Source: Luteibacter sp. UNC138MFCol5.1
GTDB lineage: Bacteria; Pseudomonadota; Gammaproteobacteria; Xanthomonadales; Rhodanobacteraceae
Length of the DNA: 64,000 nt
Direction: 5' to 3'
Assembly: GCF_900110505.1 (NCBI RefSeq)
Contig: NZ_FODZ01000003.1
Coordinates: forward strand, 201,436 to 265,435
Notes under the pieces: generated by a model
The model's database searches: none
The model's input: only the letters and a program-made list of their open reading frames with translations
Told to the model about the DNA's origin: nothing
Part shown: positions 39,707-49,074 of the stretch, piece by piece
Layout of the letters: every line of letters begins with the position of its first letter
How positions within the stretch are numbered: the first letter of the stretch is position 1
Made by a program: the position numbers and the translations under genes

Positions 39707-42133
39707 ATGGACCTGAACGAGGCGCGCCTCGCGGCGATGGATCGGCGACGTTTCCTGCGCATGACCGGCATGGCGGCGGCCACCCTCCCATGGCTTTCGC
39801 TTTCCCCCTTCGCGCACGGCGGACCGGTGCGACGTCCCCCCGGTCCCGTTCCCGCGTCGTCGGGTCGACACGTGCTCCGCTACGAGACGCCCGCACCGGA
39901 ATCGAACGCGATACGCGAAGCCTTGCCGATCGGCAACGGACGCCTCGGGGCCCTGGTCGGTGGCGACCCGGCGTCGACGTTCCTCTACCTCACCGACGCC
40001 TCGATGTGGCTGGGAGAGCGCGACGTGCCGTTGGGCGAGGACGGCCAGTTCGAATACACCGCCGACCATTTCGGCGGCCTGGTGATGCTGGCGAAGCTGT
40101 ACCTCGCGATCGACGGTCACGATGCGGCCCACATCACCGATTACCGCCGCGAGCTCGATCTCGGGCAGGGCACGCTGCGCGTCACGTACCGGAAGGACGG
40201 CATCACGTACACGTGGAATGTCTTCGCCAGCCACCCCGACGACATGATCGCGATCCAGCTATCGCAGAGCGGTGGTGGCACGTACAGCGGATCGATCGAC
40301 CTGCGGGGGATGCACGAGGACGCCACGCGTGTCGGGATGGTGCCCGAAACGCCCTCCATGGCGTCGACGCATTTCGCCGGCACCCTGCCGAATGGCCTTC
40401 GATACGCGACGGGCGTCACGGTATCGGCATCCGGTCGGATCCGCACCGATACGCGAGTTCTCCGATTTGAGAACTGCGCCACACTGTCGGTGATCGTTTG
40501 CGGCGGCACGAACTACACACCGGACGTTTCGCGAAACTACATGGATGGGTCGCTCGATCCCCTGACGCTCGCCCTGCAAAAAGCGAACGCCGCCGCGTTG
40601 GTGGCACCCGCCACACTGTTGCACACGCACGTCGCCGACCACCGCTCGCTGTTCGACACCATGCGCGTGGATCTGGGCGCGTCGACGGAAGCGCAGCGCG
40701 GGATGGACACGTGGTCGCGCCTGCAGGCGCACGCCGGCGGAGCAGCCCCGGACCCGGAGCTCGAAGCGACCTATCTGCAATACGGCCGCTACCTCACGAT
40801 CGCCGGTTCGCGAGGCGGCCTGCCCACCGGACTGCAAGGGCCGTGGCTCGACAGCAACACGTCGGCGTGGATGGCCGATTACCACAACGACATCAACATC
40901 CAGATGAACTACTGGCTGCCCGACAGGGCCGGCCTGTCCGCGTGCTTCGATCCCTTCACCGAGTACTGCCTCAGCCAGGTCGAAGGATGGACGCGGATCA
41001 CGAAGAAGCACTTCAACGATCCACGCAGCAGCTATCGCAACAGCTCGGGAAAGATCGCCGGCTGGACCGTCGGCATCTCCACCAACATCTACGGCGGCGG
41101 AGGCTGGCGATGGCATCCCGCCGGCAACGCGTGGCTGTGCAACAACCTGTGGCAGCACTATCAATACCGGCCCGACAAGGCATACCTCGCCCGTATCTAC
41201 CCCGTGCTCAAAGGCGCCTGCGAGTTCTGGGAAGCGCGCCTGCTTACCGTCAGCGTGCGAGACCCGGCCACGGGGCGGATGCGCGAAGTACTGATCGACG
41301 ACGCCGACTGGTCCCCCGAGCACGGCCCCACCGACGCCAAGGGCAACACGTATTCGCAGGAACTGGTCTGGGACCTGTTCGAAAACTATCGCCAGGCCAG
41401 CGCGCTGCTCGGCAAGGATGTCGGCTACGCCGCGACGATCGCCGGACTGCAGTCGCGCCTGTACCTGCCGCAGGTGAGCGGCAAGACCGGCTGGCTCGAG
41501 GAATGGATGACGCCCGACGATCTGGGCGAGCCGGGGCACCGCCACCTCTCGCCATTGATCGGCTTCTTTCCCGGCGACCGCATCCGCAAGGACAGCAGCC
41601 CGCCCGCGTTGATCGAAGGCGTGACGAAGCTGCTGGAGGCGCGCGGGACCGGCGGCTACGGTTGGGCCTGCGCATGGCGCGCGATGTGCTGGGCGCGTCT
41701 GGGCGAGGCCGAGAAGGCGTACGACCTCATCCGCATCAACCTAAAGCCGTCGCATCGCCTGACCAACGGCACCGCGCAGAACCTGTTCGACATGTACAAC
41801 CTCGACGCGACCAGCGACGCGTTCCAGATCGACGCGAACTACGGCACGCCGACCGCCATGCTGGAAATGCTGGTGCAGTCGTGGCCGGGCGAGATCACGT
41901 TGCTCCCGGCGCTGCCGAAGGCATGGGCGGCGGCAGGCAGCGTCACCGGCATCGGCGCGCGCGGCGGTTTCGTCGTCGATCTGTCGTGGAATGACGGCAA
42001 GGTCACGTCGGTGACGGTGCGGAGCGTCGGTGGTGAGACGACGCGTCTGAAGATCGGCGCATGGACGAAGACGCTCTCGCTGCGTCGCGGCGCGGCGGTG
42101 ACGCTTGCTCCCGACACGGGTGATTTCCGCTAA
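39707..42133 (+). CDS. TAT-exported GH95 alpha-L-fucosidase/galactosidase
   Basis: With ATG 39707 the product is 808 residues; ATG 39683, ATG 39737 or TTG 39644 are alternatives. A twin-arginine signal (DRRRFLRMTGMAAATLPWL) leads it. The catalytic (alpha/alpha)6 domain shows YHNDINIQMNYW with the two Asn of the family, the Glu in ADWSPEHGPT and the Asp in FQIDANYGTPTAMLEM. GH95 enzymes invert alpha-1,2-fucosyl or related alpha-L-galactosyl bonds. With the divergent alpha-galactosidase and receptor it suggests use of plant cell-wall glycans carrying fucose and galactose. Confidence 0.88.
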   Translation: MDLNEARLAAMDRRRFLRMTGMAAATLPWLSLSPFAHGGPVRRPPGPVPASSGRHVLRYETPAPESNAIREALPIGNGRLGALVGGDPASTFLYLTDASMWLGERDVPLGEDGQFEYTADHFGGLVMLAKLYLAIDGHDAAHITDYRRELDLGQGTLRVTYRKDGITYTWNVFASHPDDMIAIQLSQSGGGTYSGSIDLRGMHEDATRVGMVPETPSMASTHFAGTLPNGLRYATGVTVSASGRIRTDTRVLRFENCATLSVIVCGGTNYTPDVSRNYMDGSLDPLTLALQKANAAALVAPATLLHTHVADHRSLFDTMRVDLGASTEAQRGMDTWSRLQAHAGGAAPDPELEATYLQYGRYLTIAGSRGGLPTGLQGPWLDSNTSAWMADYHNDINIQMNYWLPDRAGLSACFDPFTEYCLSQVEGWTRITKKHFNDPRSSYRNSSGKIAGWTVGISTNIYGGGGWRWHPAGNAWLCNNLWQHYQYRPDKAYLARIYPVLKGACEFWEARLLTVSVRDPATGRMREVLIDDADWSPEHGPTDAKGNTYSQELVWDLFENYRQASALLGKDVGYAATIAGLQSRLYLPQVSGKTGWLEEWMTPDDLGEPGHRHLSPLIGFFPGDRIRKDSSPPALIEGVTKLLEARGTGGYGWACAWRAMCWARLGEAEKAYDLIRINLKPSHRLTNGTAQNLFDMYNLDATSDAFQIDANYGTPTAMLEMLVQSWPGEITLLPALPKAWAAAGSVTGIGARGGFVVDLSWNDGKVTSVTVRSVGGETTRLKIGAWTKTLSLRRGAAVTLAPDTGDFR

Positions 42134-42214
42134 GCGAACGCCGCGGCGCCAGCTCGTCCCTCATTGAGCATCGCGAGGCGACCGCGCCGTCGGGTCTGGC
42201 GCAAGCCGCCGAGT

Positions 42215-42239
42215 CTACCTACTATTAGGTAGCTAGACT
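42215..42239 (+). promoter_or_regulatory. Palindromic operator and -10 before the thioesterase gene
   Basis: CTACCTACTATTAGGTAG (42215-42232) is a 7+4+7 inverted repeat, followed at once by TAGACT (42234-42239), a likely -10 box about 25 bases before the gene. A closely related sequence lies at 42730-42747 before the next transcription unit, again against TAGACT. The form fits a TetR-family operator covering the promoter. Confidence 0.6.
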
Positions 42240-42263
42240 CCTTTCCCGCTCTCAAGGCCCGAC

Positions 42264-42719
42264 ATGACCACCCGCACAGACCAACACACCGCCACCGGGC
42301 TCGACTTCCTCCTTACCGCGAAGCGCACCGGCGGCCTCGGCGTCGGCATCGGTGAAACCCTCGGCATGACCCTCGGCGACATCGAGGACGGGCGCGTGGT
42401 GATCGAAGCCTCGCCCGGCCCCGAACACGGAAATCCCATGGGCTCCGTGCACGGCGGATATCTGGCCACGATGCTGGACGGCGCCATGGCCCTGGCCGTG
42501 CAGACGCAGGTGGACGTCGGCACGCGCTTCGTCACGACCGACCTCAACATCACCTACGTCAGACCCGTCATGCCGCGCGCCGGCGTGGTCTACGGCACCG
42601 GCTCCATCCTGCATCGCGGGCGCACGCTGGCACTGGCCGAGGCGCGGATCACGGACGCCGACGGCGTTCTCTACGCCCATGCCACGGGAACGTTCGCGAT
42701 CTCGGCGCCCCTCATCTGA
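42264..42719 (+). CDS. PaaI-type hotdog thioesterase
   Basis: The 151-residue protein has the hotdog-fold signature GNPMGSVHGGYLATMLDGAM (central helix with the Gly-Gly and Asp of the PaaI group), then TTDLNITYVRPVMPRAGVV and a closing strand ending TGTFAISAPL. Members hydrolyse aryl- or acyl-CoA thioesters as homotetramers in the cytoplasm; the substrate is not readable. It is monocistronic, with an operator at its promoter. Confidence 0.85.
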   Translation: MTTRTDQHTATGLDFLLTAKRTGGLGVGIGETLGMTLGDIEDGRVVIEASPGPEHGNPMGSVHGGYLATMLDGAMALAVQTQVDVGTRFVTTDLNITYVRPVMPRAGVVYGTGSILHRGRTLALAEARITDADGVLYAHATGTFAISAPLI

Positions 42720-42722
42720 CGA

Positions 42723-42750
42723 TTGACACCACCCTACTAGTTGGTAGACT
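42723..42750 (+). promoter_or_regulatory. Promoter with second copy of the palindromic operator
   Basis: TTGACA (42723-42728), 16 bases and TAGACT (42745-42750) form a good sigma-70 promoter for the gene at 42794. Its spacer contains CACCCTACTAGTTGGTAG (42730-42747), which matches the operator before the thioesterase at 14 of 18 positions. The -35 lies right after the thioesterase stop. Confidence 0.65.
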
Positions 42751-42793
42751 GAGGACTCCCTCACCCGCGACGGCTGTCGCAAAGGAACCTCCG

Positions 42794-43417
42794 ATGTCCC
42801 ACCGCACCAAGCTGTTCATCCTCGGCGCGACCGCCGCGCTCGTCGCCGGCGCCGTGTCGCCCGCCTTCGCCGATAACGGCGCCGAGAAGGTCCGCGTTCG
42901 CGGCACGGTCACCGCTCTCTCCGGCGACCACCTGCAGGTGAAGTCGCGCGAAGGCAAGGACGTGACGATCACCCTCATCGAGGGCTACAAGCTCTCGGGC
43001 GTCGCGAAGGCGAGCATCGGCGACATCAAGCAGGGCGACTTCGTGGGCATCGCCTCGATGCCGAAGTCGGAAGGCGGCGACGGCGCGCTGGAAGTGCTGA
43101 TTCTCCCCCCGCAGCTGAAGGGCCTCGGCGAAGGCAGCTACCCGTGGGACCTGAAGCCGCACAGCACGATGACGAATGCCACGGTGGCCGACTCGGTGAA
43201 GTCGGTCGACGGGAGCACCGTGACCGTGAACTACCACGGCCAGGACAAGAAGATCGCCATCCCCAACGGGACGCCCGTCGTGACGCTGGCGCCGGCCACC
43301 GTGGCGGACGTCAAGCCGGGCACTGTCGTCTTTGTCAGCGCTGAAAAGGCCACCGACGGCAGCCTGACCTCGAACCAGCTGATCATCGGCAAGAACGGCG
43401 TCGTGCCGCCCATGTAA
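42794..43417 (+). CDS. Periplasmic beta-rich protein (DUF5666-like)
   Basis: The 207-residue product has a signal peptide (ATAALVAGAVSPAFA, cleavage near residue 26) and two similar OB-like beta domains: VRVRGTVTALSGDHLQVKSR with EGKDVTITL, and ATVADSVKSVDGSTVTVNYH with PVVTLAPATVADVKPGTVV. This fits small periplasmic proteins described as DUF5666-like, whose ligand is unknown. It is the first gene before a b-type cytochrome and a molybdopterin oxidoreductase and may serve them as an accessory protein. Confidence 0.6.
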   Translation: MSHRTKLFILGATAALVAGAVSPAFADNGAEKVRVRGTVTALSGDHLQVKSREGKDVTITLIEGYKLSGVAKASIGDIKQGDFVGIASMPKSEGGDGALEVLILPPQLKGLGEGSYPWDLKPHSTMTNATVADSVKSVDGSTVTVNYHGQDKKIAIPNGTPVVTLAPATVADVKPGTVVFVSAEKATDGSLTSNQLIIGKNGVVPPM

Positions 43418-43466
43418 GGCCCGAGCGCCGGCCAGCCCCGCGCTGGCCGGCGCATGGAGTGTTTCG

Positions 43467-44339
43467 ATGACCACGCCCGTTCTCGCCGGCGCCGACGCCG
43501 GCAACGACACCCCCGTCGCGCCGCGCCGTCGCCTGATCCGTCGACATTCGCTCGTCGTGCGCCTGACGCACTGGCTCAACGTCACGTGCCTGTCGTTCCT
43601 GCTGCTCAGCGGCCTGCAGATCTTCAACGCCCATCCCCGGCTCTACTGGGGCCAGTACGGTGCCGACGCCGACCACGCCTTCTTCGAGATCGGCAATCGG
43701 GCGGACGGCGACACCCTGCACGGTTTCCTTCGGGCCGGCCCCCTGCGCATCGATACGACGGGCGTGCTCGGCGTGTCGAACGAAGACGGCAGCCCCACCG
43801 CGCGCGCGTTCCCGACATGGATCACGATCCCTTCGTACCACGACCTCGGCGCGGGCCGCCGCTGGCATTTCTTCTTCGCGTGGCTCCTGTTCTTCAACGG
43901 GCTGATCTACCTGGGCCACGGCATCCTGCGCGGCCACTTCCGTCGCGACCTGCTACCCGATCGCGATCAGTTGTCGCCGCGTCACCTCTGGCGCGAGATC
44001 GTCGACCATGCGCGCCTGCGTTTCGCGCATGGCGAGGAGGCGCGCCGCTACAACGCGTTGCAGAAGCTGAGTTACATGGCGGTGGCGTTCGTGCTGCTAC
44101 CTCTGATGGTGCTCACGGGCCTGACGATGTCGCCCGGCGTCGACGCGGCGTTTCCCTTCCTGCCCGGGCTCTTCGGCGGCCGACCGTCCGCGCGGTCGAT
44201 CCATTTCGTCACGGCGTCGCTGCTGGTGGCCTTCGTCGTCGTCCATGTGGCGATGGTCATCCTGTCGGGCCTGTGGAACAACCTTCGCTCGATGATCACC
44301 GGGCGCTACGCCATCTCCGACGAGGACACGTCGCCATGA
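43467..44339 (+). CDS. Cytochrome b561-type membrane subunit
   Basis: The 290-residue protein has four main membrane helices with His residues where b-type haem ligands are expected: near the start (RLTHWLNVTCLSFLLLSGLQ), in HFFFAWLLFFNGLIYLGHGI, and in IHFVTASLLVAFVVVHVAMV. A long periplasmic loop separates helices 1 and 2. It belongs with the Ni/Fe-hydrogenase or formate-dehydrogenase type cytochrome b family that passes electrons between the quinone pool and a periplasmic enzyme. The stop overlaps the next start by four bases, so the two proteins are probably partners. Confidence 0.85.
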   Translation: MTTPVLAGADAGNDTPVAPRRRLIRRHSLVVRLTHWLNVTCLSFLLLSGLQIFNAHPRLYWGQYGADADHAFFEIGNRADGDTLHGFLRAGPLRIDTTGVLGVSNEDGSPTARAFPTWITIPSYHDLGAGRRWHFFFAWLLFFNGLIYLGHGILRGHFRRDLLPDRDQLSPRHLWREIVDHARLRFAHGEEARRYNALQKLSYMAVAFVLLPLMVLTGLTMSPGVDAAFPFLPGLFGGRPSARSIHFVTASLLVAFVVVHVAMVILSGLWNNLRSMITGRYAISDEDTSP

Positions 44340-45112
44340 CGCTCGACAACTCACGCCGCCGGTTCCTCCGGAGCCTCGCGCTGGGTGGCAGCGCCCTCGC
44401 CCTCGCCTCCTGCGACCGGCTCGCGCAGGGCGGCAGTTTCGACGCCCTGCTGCGCGAAACGGAGAAGCTCACCCTGCGCGCGCAGCGCGCGTTGCAGGGC
44501 CGGCATGCCCTGGCGAAGGAATACACGGAAGCCGACCTCTCGCCCGTCTTCCGCGCCAATGGCACGCAGATGCCGGATTCGGACGAATACGCCAGCCTGC
44601 TCGAGAACCACTTCGCCGACTGGCGCCTCAAGGTCGACGGCCTGGTTCAGCACCCGCAGAGCATCTCGCTCGACGAACTGAAGCGTTTCGCGCCGCGCAC
44701 GCAGATCACCCGCCACGATTGCGTCGAAGGGTGGAGCGCCATCGGCAAGTGGCAGGGCGTGCCGCTGGGACGCATCCTCGACGTGGCGGGCCTCAAACCC
44801 GGCGCGCGCTACGTGGTGTTCCACTGCGCCGACGAACTCGAACAGACGCTGGACGGCAGCGGCCGCTACTACGAAAGCATCGACCTGGTCGACGCGTACC
44901 ACCCGCAGACCATCCTCGCCTACGGCATGAACGGCAAGGACCTGCCGGTCGCCCATGGCGCGCCGCTGCGCCTGCGTGTCGAGCGCCAGCTGGGTTACAA
45001 GCAGGCGAAGTACCTCATGCGCATCGAGGTCGTCGATTCGTTCGCGGCCTTCTTCGGCGGCAAGGGCGGCTACTGGGAAGATCGCGGATACGAGTGGTAC
45101 GGCGGCATCTGA
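44336..45112 (+). CDS. Molybdopterin-dependent oxidoreductase, SUOX/YedY-like
   Basis: The 258-residue product starts with a twin-arginine signal (SRRRFLRSLALGGSALALAS) running into a lipobox-like Ala-Ser-Cys. The core has ITRHDCVEGWSAIGKWQGVP, in which the Cys is the expected molybdenum ligand, and YGMNGKDLPVAHGAPLRLRV and GYKQAKYLMRIEVVD typical of the sulfite-oxidase fold. Family members reduce or oxidise small sulfur or nitrogen compounds or methionine sulfoxides in the periplasm. The membrane cytochrome encoded just before is its likely electron partner, as in MsrPQ-type pairs, though this cytochrome differs from MsrQ. Confidence 0.85.
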   Translation: MTLDNSRRRFLRSLALGGSALALASCDRLAQGGSFDALLRETEKLTLRAQRALQGRHALAKEYTEADLSPVFRANGTQMPDSDEYASLLENHFADWRLKVDGLVQHPQSISLDELKRFAPRTQITRHDCVEGWSAIGKWQGVPLGRILDVAGLKPGARYVVFHCADELEQTLDGSGRYYESIDLVDAYHPQTILAYGMNGKDLPVAHGAPLRLRVERQLGYKQAKYLMRIEVVDSFAAFFGGKGGYWEDRGYEWYGGI

Positions 45113-45128
45113 CGCTGACGATGCGACG

Positions 45129-45479
45129 TCAGGCGCAGCCCCGCGCGGCCTTGTAGACAGGATCCTTTTCGGGCTGCCGCGCGCCGGGCGAGCGCACGGA
45201 GACGGCCGCGCCGTTACCTTCCATGTAATCGCCGACCGCGACGATCGCAGCGACCTGCGCGGCACTCGCCACCGTGATCAGCAGCCCGTCTTTCGTTTGC
45301 TCGACGCGGGTCGCCGGATAGGCCGGCCTGACCGTATCGAGCAGGCACTGCGAGAACTCGGCGCTGTTCTGTCGCGTGCCGAAGCCGGCACGCGGCGTAG
45401 CGCGTGTAATCGGTTGGGGTGTCGCCGCATTGGCGATGCCGGTGGCGAGAACGAGGCTGACGATCAGGACTGCGCGCAT
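45129..45479 (-). CDS. Small secreted protein
   Basis: A 116-residue protein with a clear signal peptide (VLIVSLVLATGIANA). The mature part has two Cys (AEFSQCLLDTVRPAYPATRV and the final Gly-Cys-Ala), probably forming a disulfide, and an alpha/beta layout. It is convergent with the molybdopterin enzyme gene. Function unknown. Confidence 0.65.
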   Translation of the reverse strand: MRAVLIVSLVLATGIANAATPQPITRATPRAGFGTRQNSAEFSQCLLDTVRPAYPATRVEQTKDGLLITVASAAQVAAIVAVGDYMEGNGAAVSVRSPGARQPEKDPVYKAARGCA

Positions 45480-45545
45480 GACACTCTCCCTGGTACGGAC
45501 GGCGACATCGATCGGTTGCCTTTCGATCAGACCACCGAATGGCTG

Positions 45546-46796
45546 TCATGGCAAGCTTGGCGCGCGACCGTGTCGATGGACGGACTCGCCGGCCAGTGCC
45601 ACGCAAAGCCCGGTCGCGATCGCGAGCGTCACGACGAGGGTGGTGATCGCGAGCGATACCGTGGTGGCGAGGAGTCCGGGCGTCGCCGTTCCGCCCGCCT
45701 GCATGATTTCGATCGCTCCCACCGCCGTACGGAAGCCGTAAGAGCCCGGAATCAGCGCCACCGTGCCCGCGAAGGCGAACGCCACGGCCGGGGCGGCGAT
45801 GCGGCGCGTCGCGACGCGCGCGATCACTCCGGCGGCCAGCGTGCCGGCGAGCGACGCCGCGGCGAGATCGAGGCCGGCGTGTTGCAATGCCGTGCGCAGC
45901 CCATGGCTGGCCATGCCGCAGACGACGCAGATCCAGATGGCATGCGCCGGCACGTTGAACAGGAGCGCGAAGCCGAGGGCCGCGATGCCGGCGAACGCGA
46001 CGTCTTCGGCAAGACCGAGCGCGACCGGCGCGGCGTCGACGGGCAGCGTTCCCCCGGTAGATGCCGCCGCGGCCAGCAGCGCGAGGCCGATCGCCATCAA
46101 CATGGCGACGCTCGTGGCAAGACGGCTGATGCCGTTGGCCGCGTGGCCGGTCACCAGGTCGCGCACCCCGTTGATCAGCGGCACGCCGGGAACGAGGATC
46201 ATCCCCGCCGCGGTCAGGCACAGCACGGGCGACACGCCGGGAAACGGTTTCAGCGCGAGCACGCCCGCCACGCCACTGACGAACGCGGTGATCGCTGCCA
46301 CGGCGATGCCGTTCATGCCGTATTTACCCAGCCGCGTCCGCAGGAGCACGTTCACCAGCCCCGCCAGGAAGGACGCGGCGACGACCGTCCAGGTGGCGCC
46401 GAAGAGCCGGGCAAGCGCGGCGGCGGTCGTCGCCATGCCGATTACCACGAGCCAGCCGGGATAACGCGGCGAATGGTCCACGCGATCGAGGCTCGCGTCG
46501 AACGCGGCGGACGACGTACCGGGCACGATGTCGGCGATGGCGGCACGCAACGCGATCAGTCGCCCCATGTCCACGCCCGGCGGCGCGAGCCGCGGACCGA
46601 CCCGAGTGGCGAAACGATCGCCCTGTTCCACCGTCACGACGATGTTCTCCATCGTGATCATCACGTCGCTGTCGATGCCCAGCCGCGACGACGCCTCGCG
46701 GACGTGCCGCAACGCATGCGCCGTGTCGGCGCCGGATGCCTGGAAGAGGTCGCCGGCACGGGACAGCACGTGCACGGCGACGCGATCGTCGGCCAT
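45546..46796 (-). CDS. ThrE-type threonine/serine exporter
   Basis: The 416-residue protein combines the soluble N-terminal DUF1212 domain (GADTAHALRHVREASSRLGI, then MITMENIVVTVEQGD) with about ten membrane helices, including LVPGVPLINGVRDLVTGHAA, the hallmark of ThrE. The second half corresponds to the DUF3815/ThrE2 module (FAFAGTVALIPGSYGFRTAV). Single-chain ThrE proteins export threonine and serine driven by proton motive force. The malic-enzyme remnant lies two bases upstream on the same strand. Confidence 0.88.
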   Translation of the reverse strand: MADDRVAVHVLSRAGDLFQASGADTAHALRHVREASSRLGIDSDVMITMENIVVTVEQGDRFATRVGPRLAPPGVDMGRLIALRAAIADIVPGTSSAAFDASLDRVDHSPRYPGWLVVIGMATTAAALARLFGATWTVVAASFLAGLVNVLLRTRLGKYGMNGIAVAAITAFVSGVAGVLALKPFPGVSPVLCLTAAGMILVPGVPLINGVRDLVTGHAANGISRLATSVAMLMAIGLALLAAAASTGGTLPVDAAPVALGLAEDVAFAGIAALGFALLFNVPAHAIWICVVCGMASHGLRTALQHAGLDLAAASLAGTLAAGVIARVATRRIAAPAVAFAFAGTVALIPGSYGFRTAVGAIEIMQAGGTATPGLLATTVSLAITTLVVTLAIATGLCVALAGESVHRHGRAPSLP

Positions 46797-46798
46797 CG

Positions 46799-47182
46799 TC
46801 AGCGGTATTCCGCTTTGTAGGCCATGAGCCCGTTGGCGAGGCCGTCGTCGGAAACCCGGGATGGGCTGGCGCGCGCGGCGACGATGAACATGTCCTGCGT
46901 GACGCGACGCATCTGGGTCGCGTACAGCGCCATGCCCATCGCCGGAAAGATGTCGACGTTGTTGCCCTGCCCCGGAACGAAAGCCACCCCATCGCGCAGC
47001 AGGTCGGTGTCGAGACGCGACAGTTCGAGGCGGATGCGTGCGATCTGGTGTTCGAGCGAACTGGGCGCGGGAGGCAACAGGCCCTCGATACCCAGCGCCT
47101 TGCGTTCTTCCAGCGGGAACGCCGTGCCGCGGTTGAGGCGGGGATTGCGAAGCAGGCTGTAACCGGTCAGCGACGTGCTCAT
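46799..47182 (-). pseudogene. Malic-enzyme remnant with large in-frame internal deletion
   Basis: Residues 1-50 of this 127-residue frame (LTGYSLLRNPRLNRGTAFPL, EERKALGIEGLLPPAPSSLE) match the N-terminus of NAD-dependent malic enzymes. They run directly into VAFVPGQGNNVDIFPAMGMA and ATQMRRVTQDMFIVAARA, which belong near the C-terminus of the same enzyme (GQCNNAFIFPGIG...DEMLMSASE in E. coli). Some 350-370 residues, with the NAD-binding and catalytic parts, are missing while the frame is kept. The end (YKAEYR) also recalls the enzyme's last residues. A malic-enzyme activity is not possible. Confidence 0.8.
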
Positions 47183-47348
47183 GGCGGGCTCCTCCGGGGA
47201 CATGCGCGAAGGGTAGGCAACCCGTTCTCCACCCTATTGCGCGGAAGACACCGGTTTTGTAGATGCGCGCCGGGGACGGCCGGTCGCAGCGGCGCGACGC
47301 GGACGAATGCTATGCTTTTTGTCATTACCCGCGCATCCGGAACGCTAA

Positions 47349-48197
<849 letters not shown>

Positions 48198-48202
48198 AGA
48201 GG

Positions 48203-48367
48203 CTACTGCCCCGAGCGCAACCGGCCCTTCCGGATCAGCGGACCGCCCGGCACGTCCGGGCGGCGCGGCCGTGGTGGCTCGCCCTCATCCGGCGCGCGCG
48301 CAGGGGCTTCATCCGGGACGGACGTCGGCGCGTCGTCGCTGCGTTCGGTCGGGTCGCTTTCGTGCAT
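48203..48367 (-). CDS. Possible 54-residue Pro-rich protein
   Basis: A minus-strand frame from ATG 48367 to TAG at 48203 encodes an acidic, Pro-rich N-terminal half (SDPTERSDDAPTSVPDEAPA) and a short basic end (RPDVPGGPLIRKGRLRSGQ). It fills most of the 217-base gap between kdsA and the PAS gene, convergent with kdsA. The composition looks like a small disordered protein rather than noise, but coding cannot be proven from one sequence. Confidence 0.35.
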   Translation of the reverse strand: MHESDPTERSDDAPTSVPDEAPARAPDEGEPPRPRRPDVPGGPLIRKGRLRSGQ

Positions 48368-48414
48368 GGCGGCTTACTGATGAATCGGCGGCGCCAAGTC
48401 TAACGCGATGGCCG

Positions 48415-48948
48415 TCAAGAGCTGGACAGGACCCTGCTCCGCCGGAGTGGCGTTCCTGACGAATTTCTCAGCACCGCCCGGGCGGGCTGCACGGTACGCG
48501 GTGCCTCGGGGACCGCCTCGAACAGCACGACGCCGCCGACCAGCGCACCGTCCTTGTCGAGAAGCGGCTGCCCGGATACCGAAATCCAGGCCGATTCGCC
48601 GTCGCTTCGGCGCACCTTCATCACGACATCGTGGGTGGTCTCGCGACGCAGGATGGCGCGGGACAGCGGCAGATCCGTCGTGGGAAACGGGCGGCCTTCG
48701 AGCGTGAAGATGCCGTGCATGGAACTGTAATCATCGATGCCGGCGCCGCGGCGGACGCGGCCGAGGATCGCGTCGGCGGCGGCGTTCGCGAAGACGATCC
48801 GGCCCTCCCGGTCCGCCAGAACGACGGCCTGCGGCAGCGCCGCCAGCGCGTCGAGTCGCGTGCCCGACCACGCGCCGTCGAGGAGCGGATGGATGCTTGC
48901 TGGTGCGGATCGGCCCAAAGTCCCCCCCCACGGAAACCGGTGGCGCAT
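48415..48948 (-). CDS. Single PAS-domain protein
   Basis: The 177-residue protein has one PAS fold (about 35-150): ALPQAVVLADREGRIVFANA, AADAILGRVRRGAG, FTLEGRPFPTTDLPLSRAIL, ending SVSGQPLLDKDGALVGGVVL. No output domain follows, only a basic tail. It may sense a ligand and signal through a partner; the divergent GAF-PAS-GGDEF gene 126 bases away is a natural candidate. Confidence 0.7.
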   Translation of the reverse strand: MRHRFPWGGTLGRSAPASIHPLLDGAWSGTRLDALAALPQAVVLADREGRIVFANAAADAILGRVRRGAGIDDYSSMHGIFTLEGRPFPTTDLPLSRAILRRETTHDVVMKVRRSDGESAWISVSGQPLLDKDGALVGGVVLFEAVPEAPRTVQPARAVLRNSSGTPLRRSRVLSSS

Positions 48949-49074
48949 GACTCATGCGTTACGCCCGATTTATCGCACTGGCCCGCATGTGCAAATCGTG
49001 AAGGAATCGCGCTTGACCTCGCTTCCGGCGCATGCAAGCTTCGCCCATCACGAGAGGGAGCGACGTACCCAGTC

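Noticed and set aside
46324..46992. Minus-strand frame of 222 codons bridging malic remnant and thrE
   Set aside because: Arg/Gly/Ala-rich out-of-frame reading of two better-supported frames.
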